Source of the DNA: Epiperipatus broadwayi
Lineage: Eukaryota; Onychophora; Udeonychophora; Euonychophora; Peripatidae
Assembly: GCA_028023455.1 (NCBI GenBank)
Contig: JAQFVV010000031.1
Location: forward strand, 8,112,093-8,176,092
Length of the DNA: 64,000 bases
Direction of reading: 5' to 3'
Of the stretch, positions 59,326 to 64,000 are shown piece by piece; the stretch's first letter is position 1, and every line of letters begins with the position of its first letter. The position numbers were made by a program, and so were the translations under genes. The notes beneath the pieces are model-generated. The model was not told the DNA's origin and made no database searches. It saw only the letters and a program-made list of their open reading frames with translations.

Positions 59326-64000
<4,675 letters not shown>

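Overview
The window is strongly AT-rich eukaryotic nuclear DNA. It is full of (TA)n, (CA)n, (TAA)n and (GATA)n microsatellites, palindromes and decayed transposable elements, and has almost no host coding sequence. Ty3/gypsy, Penelope-like, hAT and SINE relics, plus one spliced exon of a neprilysin-type (M13) protein, point to an invertebrate animal. I cannot name the phylum or species from sequence alone.

The dominant feature is a complete, young-looking Ty3/gypsy retrotransposon at 42769-58630. It has two unusually long LTRs (about 4.76 kb each) around a 6.3 kb interior. The interior holds a Lys-tRNA-like primer binding site, a coiled-coil gag (48229-50382), a pol in the -1 frame (protease, RT, RNase H, integrase; 50391-53663) and a polypurine tract. 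The two LTRs are nearly identical by eye. A solo LTR of the same family lies in reverse orientation at 29139-33801, and a partial one at about 39500-39958. The full element and the solo LTR both sit inside (TA)n runs.

A second, much older giant-LTR element spans about 7006-18186. Direct repeats of about 3.6-3.7 kb (7006-10592 and 14504-18186) flank a decayed gag (about 11930-13400) and a decayed integrase (about 13560-14225). Both fossils align with the young element's proteins, but the LTR sequences are unrelated. The region between them, which should hold protease, RT and RNase H, is gone.

Other repeats are: a fold-back element at 1306-1894 with a half copy at 2385-2585; a tRNA-derived SINE with an inverted tail copy (5090-5665) and a second copy (23876-24145); a 3.2 kb element with terminal inverted repeats and TA duplication (18921-22104); a hairpin MITE (20049-20183); a TTAA-flanked fold-back (22956-23395); a Penelope-like remnant with a recognisable GIY-YIG motif (24455-25234); a hAT remnant (34338-35432); and a 421-bp repeat array with an internal inversion that runs off the right edge (62759-64000).

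The only convincing host coding sequence is one minus-strand exon (37966-38248) with good splice sites. It encodes a neprilysin-like segment in which the zinc-binding HExxH is replaced. Five (TA)n-centred perfect or near-perfect palindromes recur across the window and may mark a repeated rearrangement process at TA tracts.
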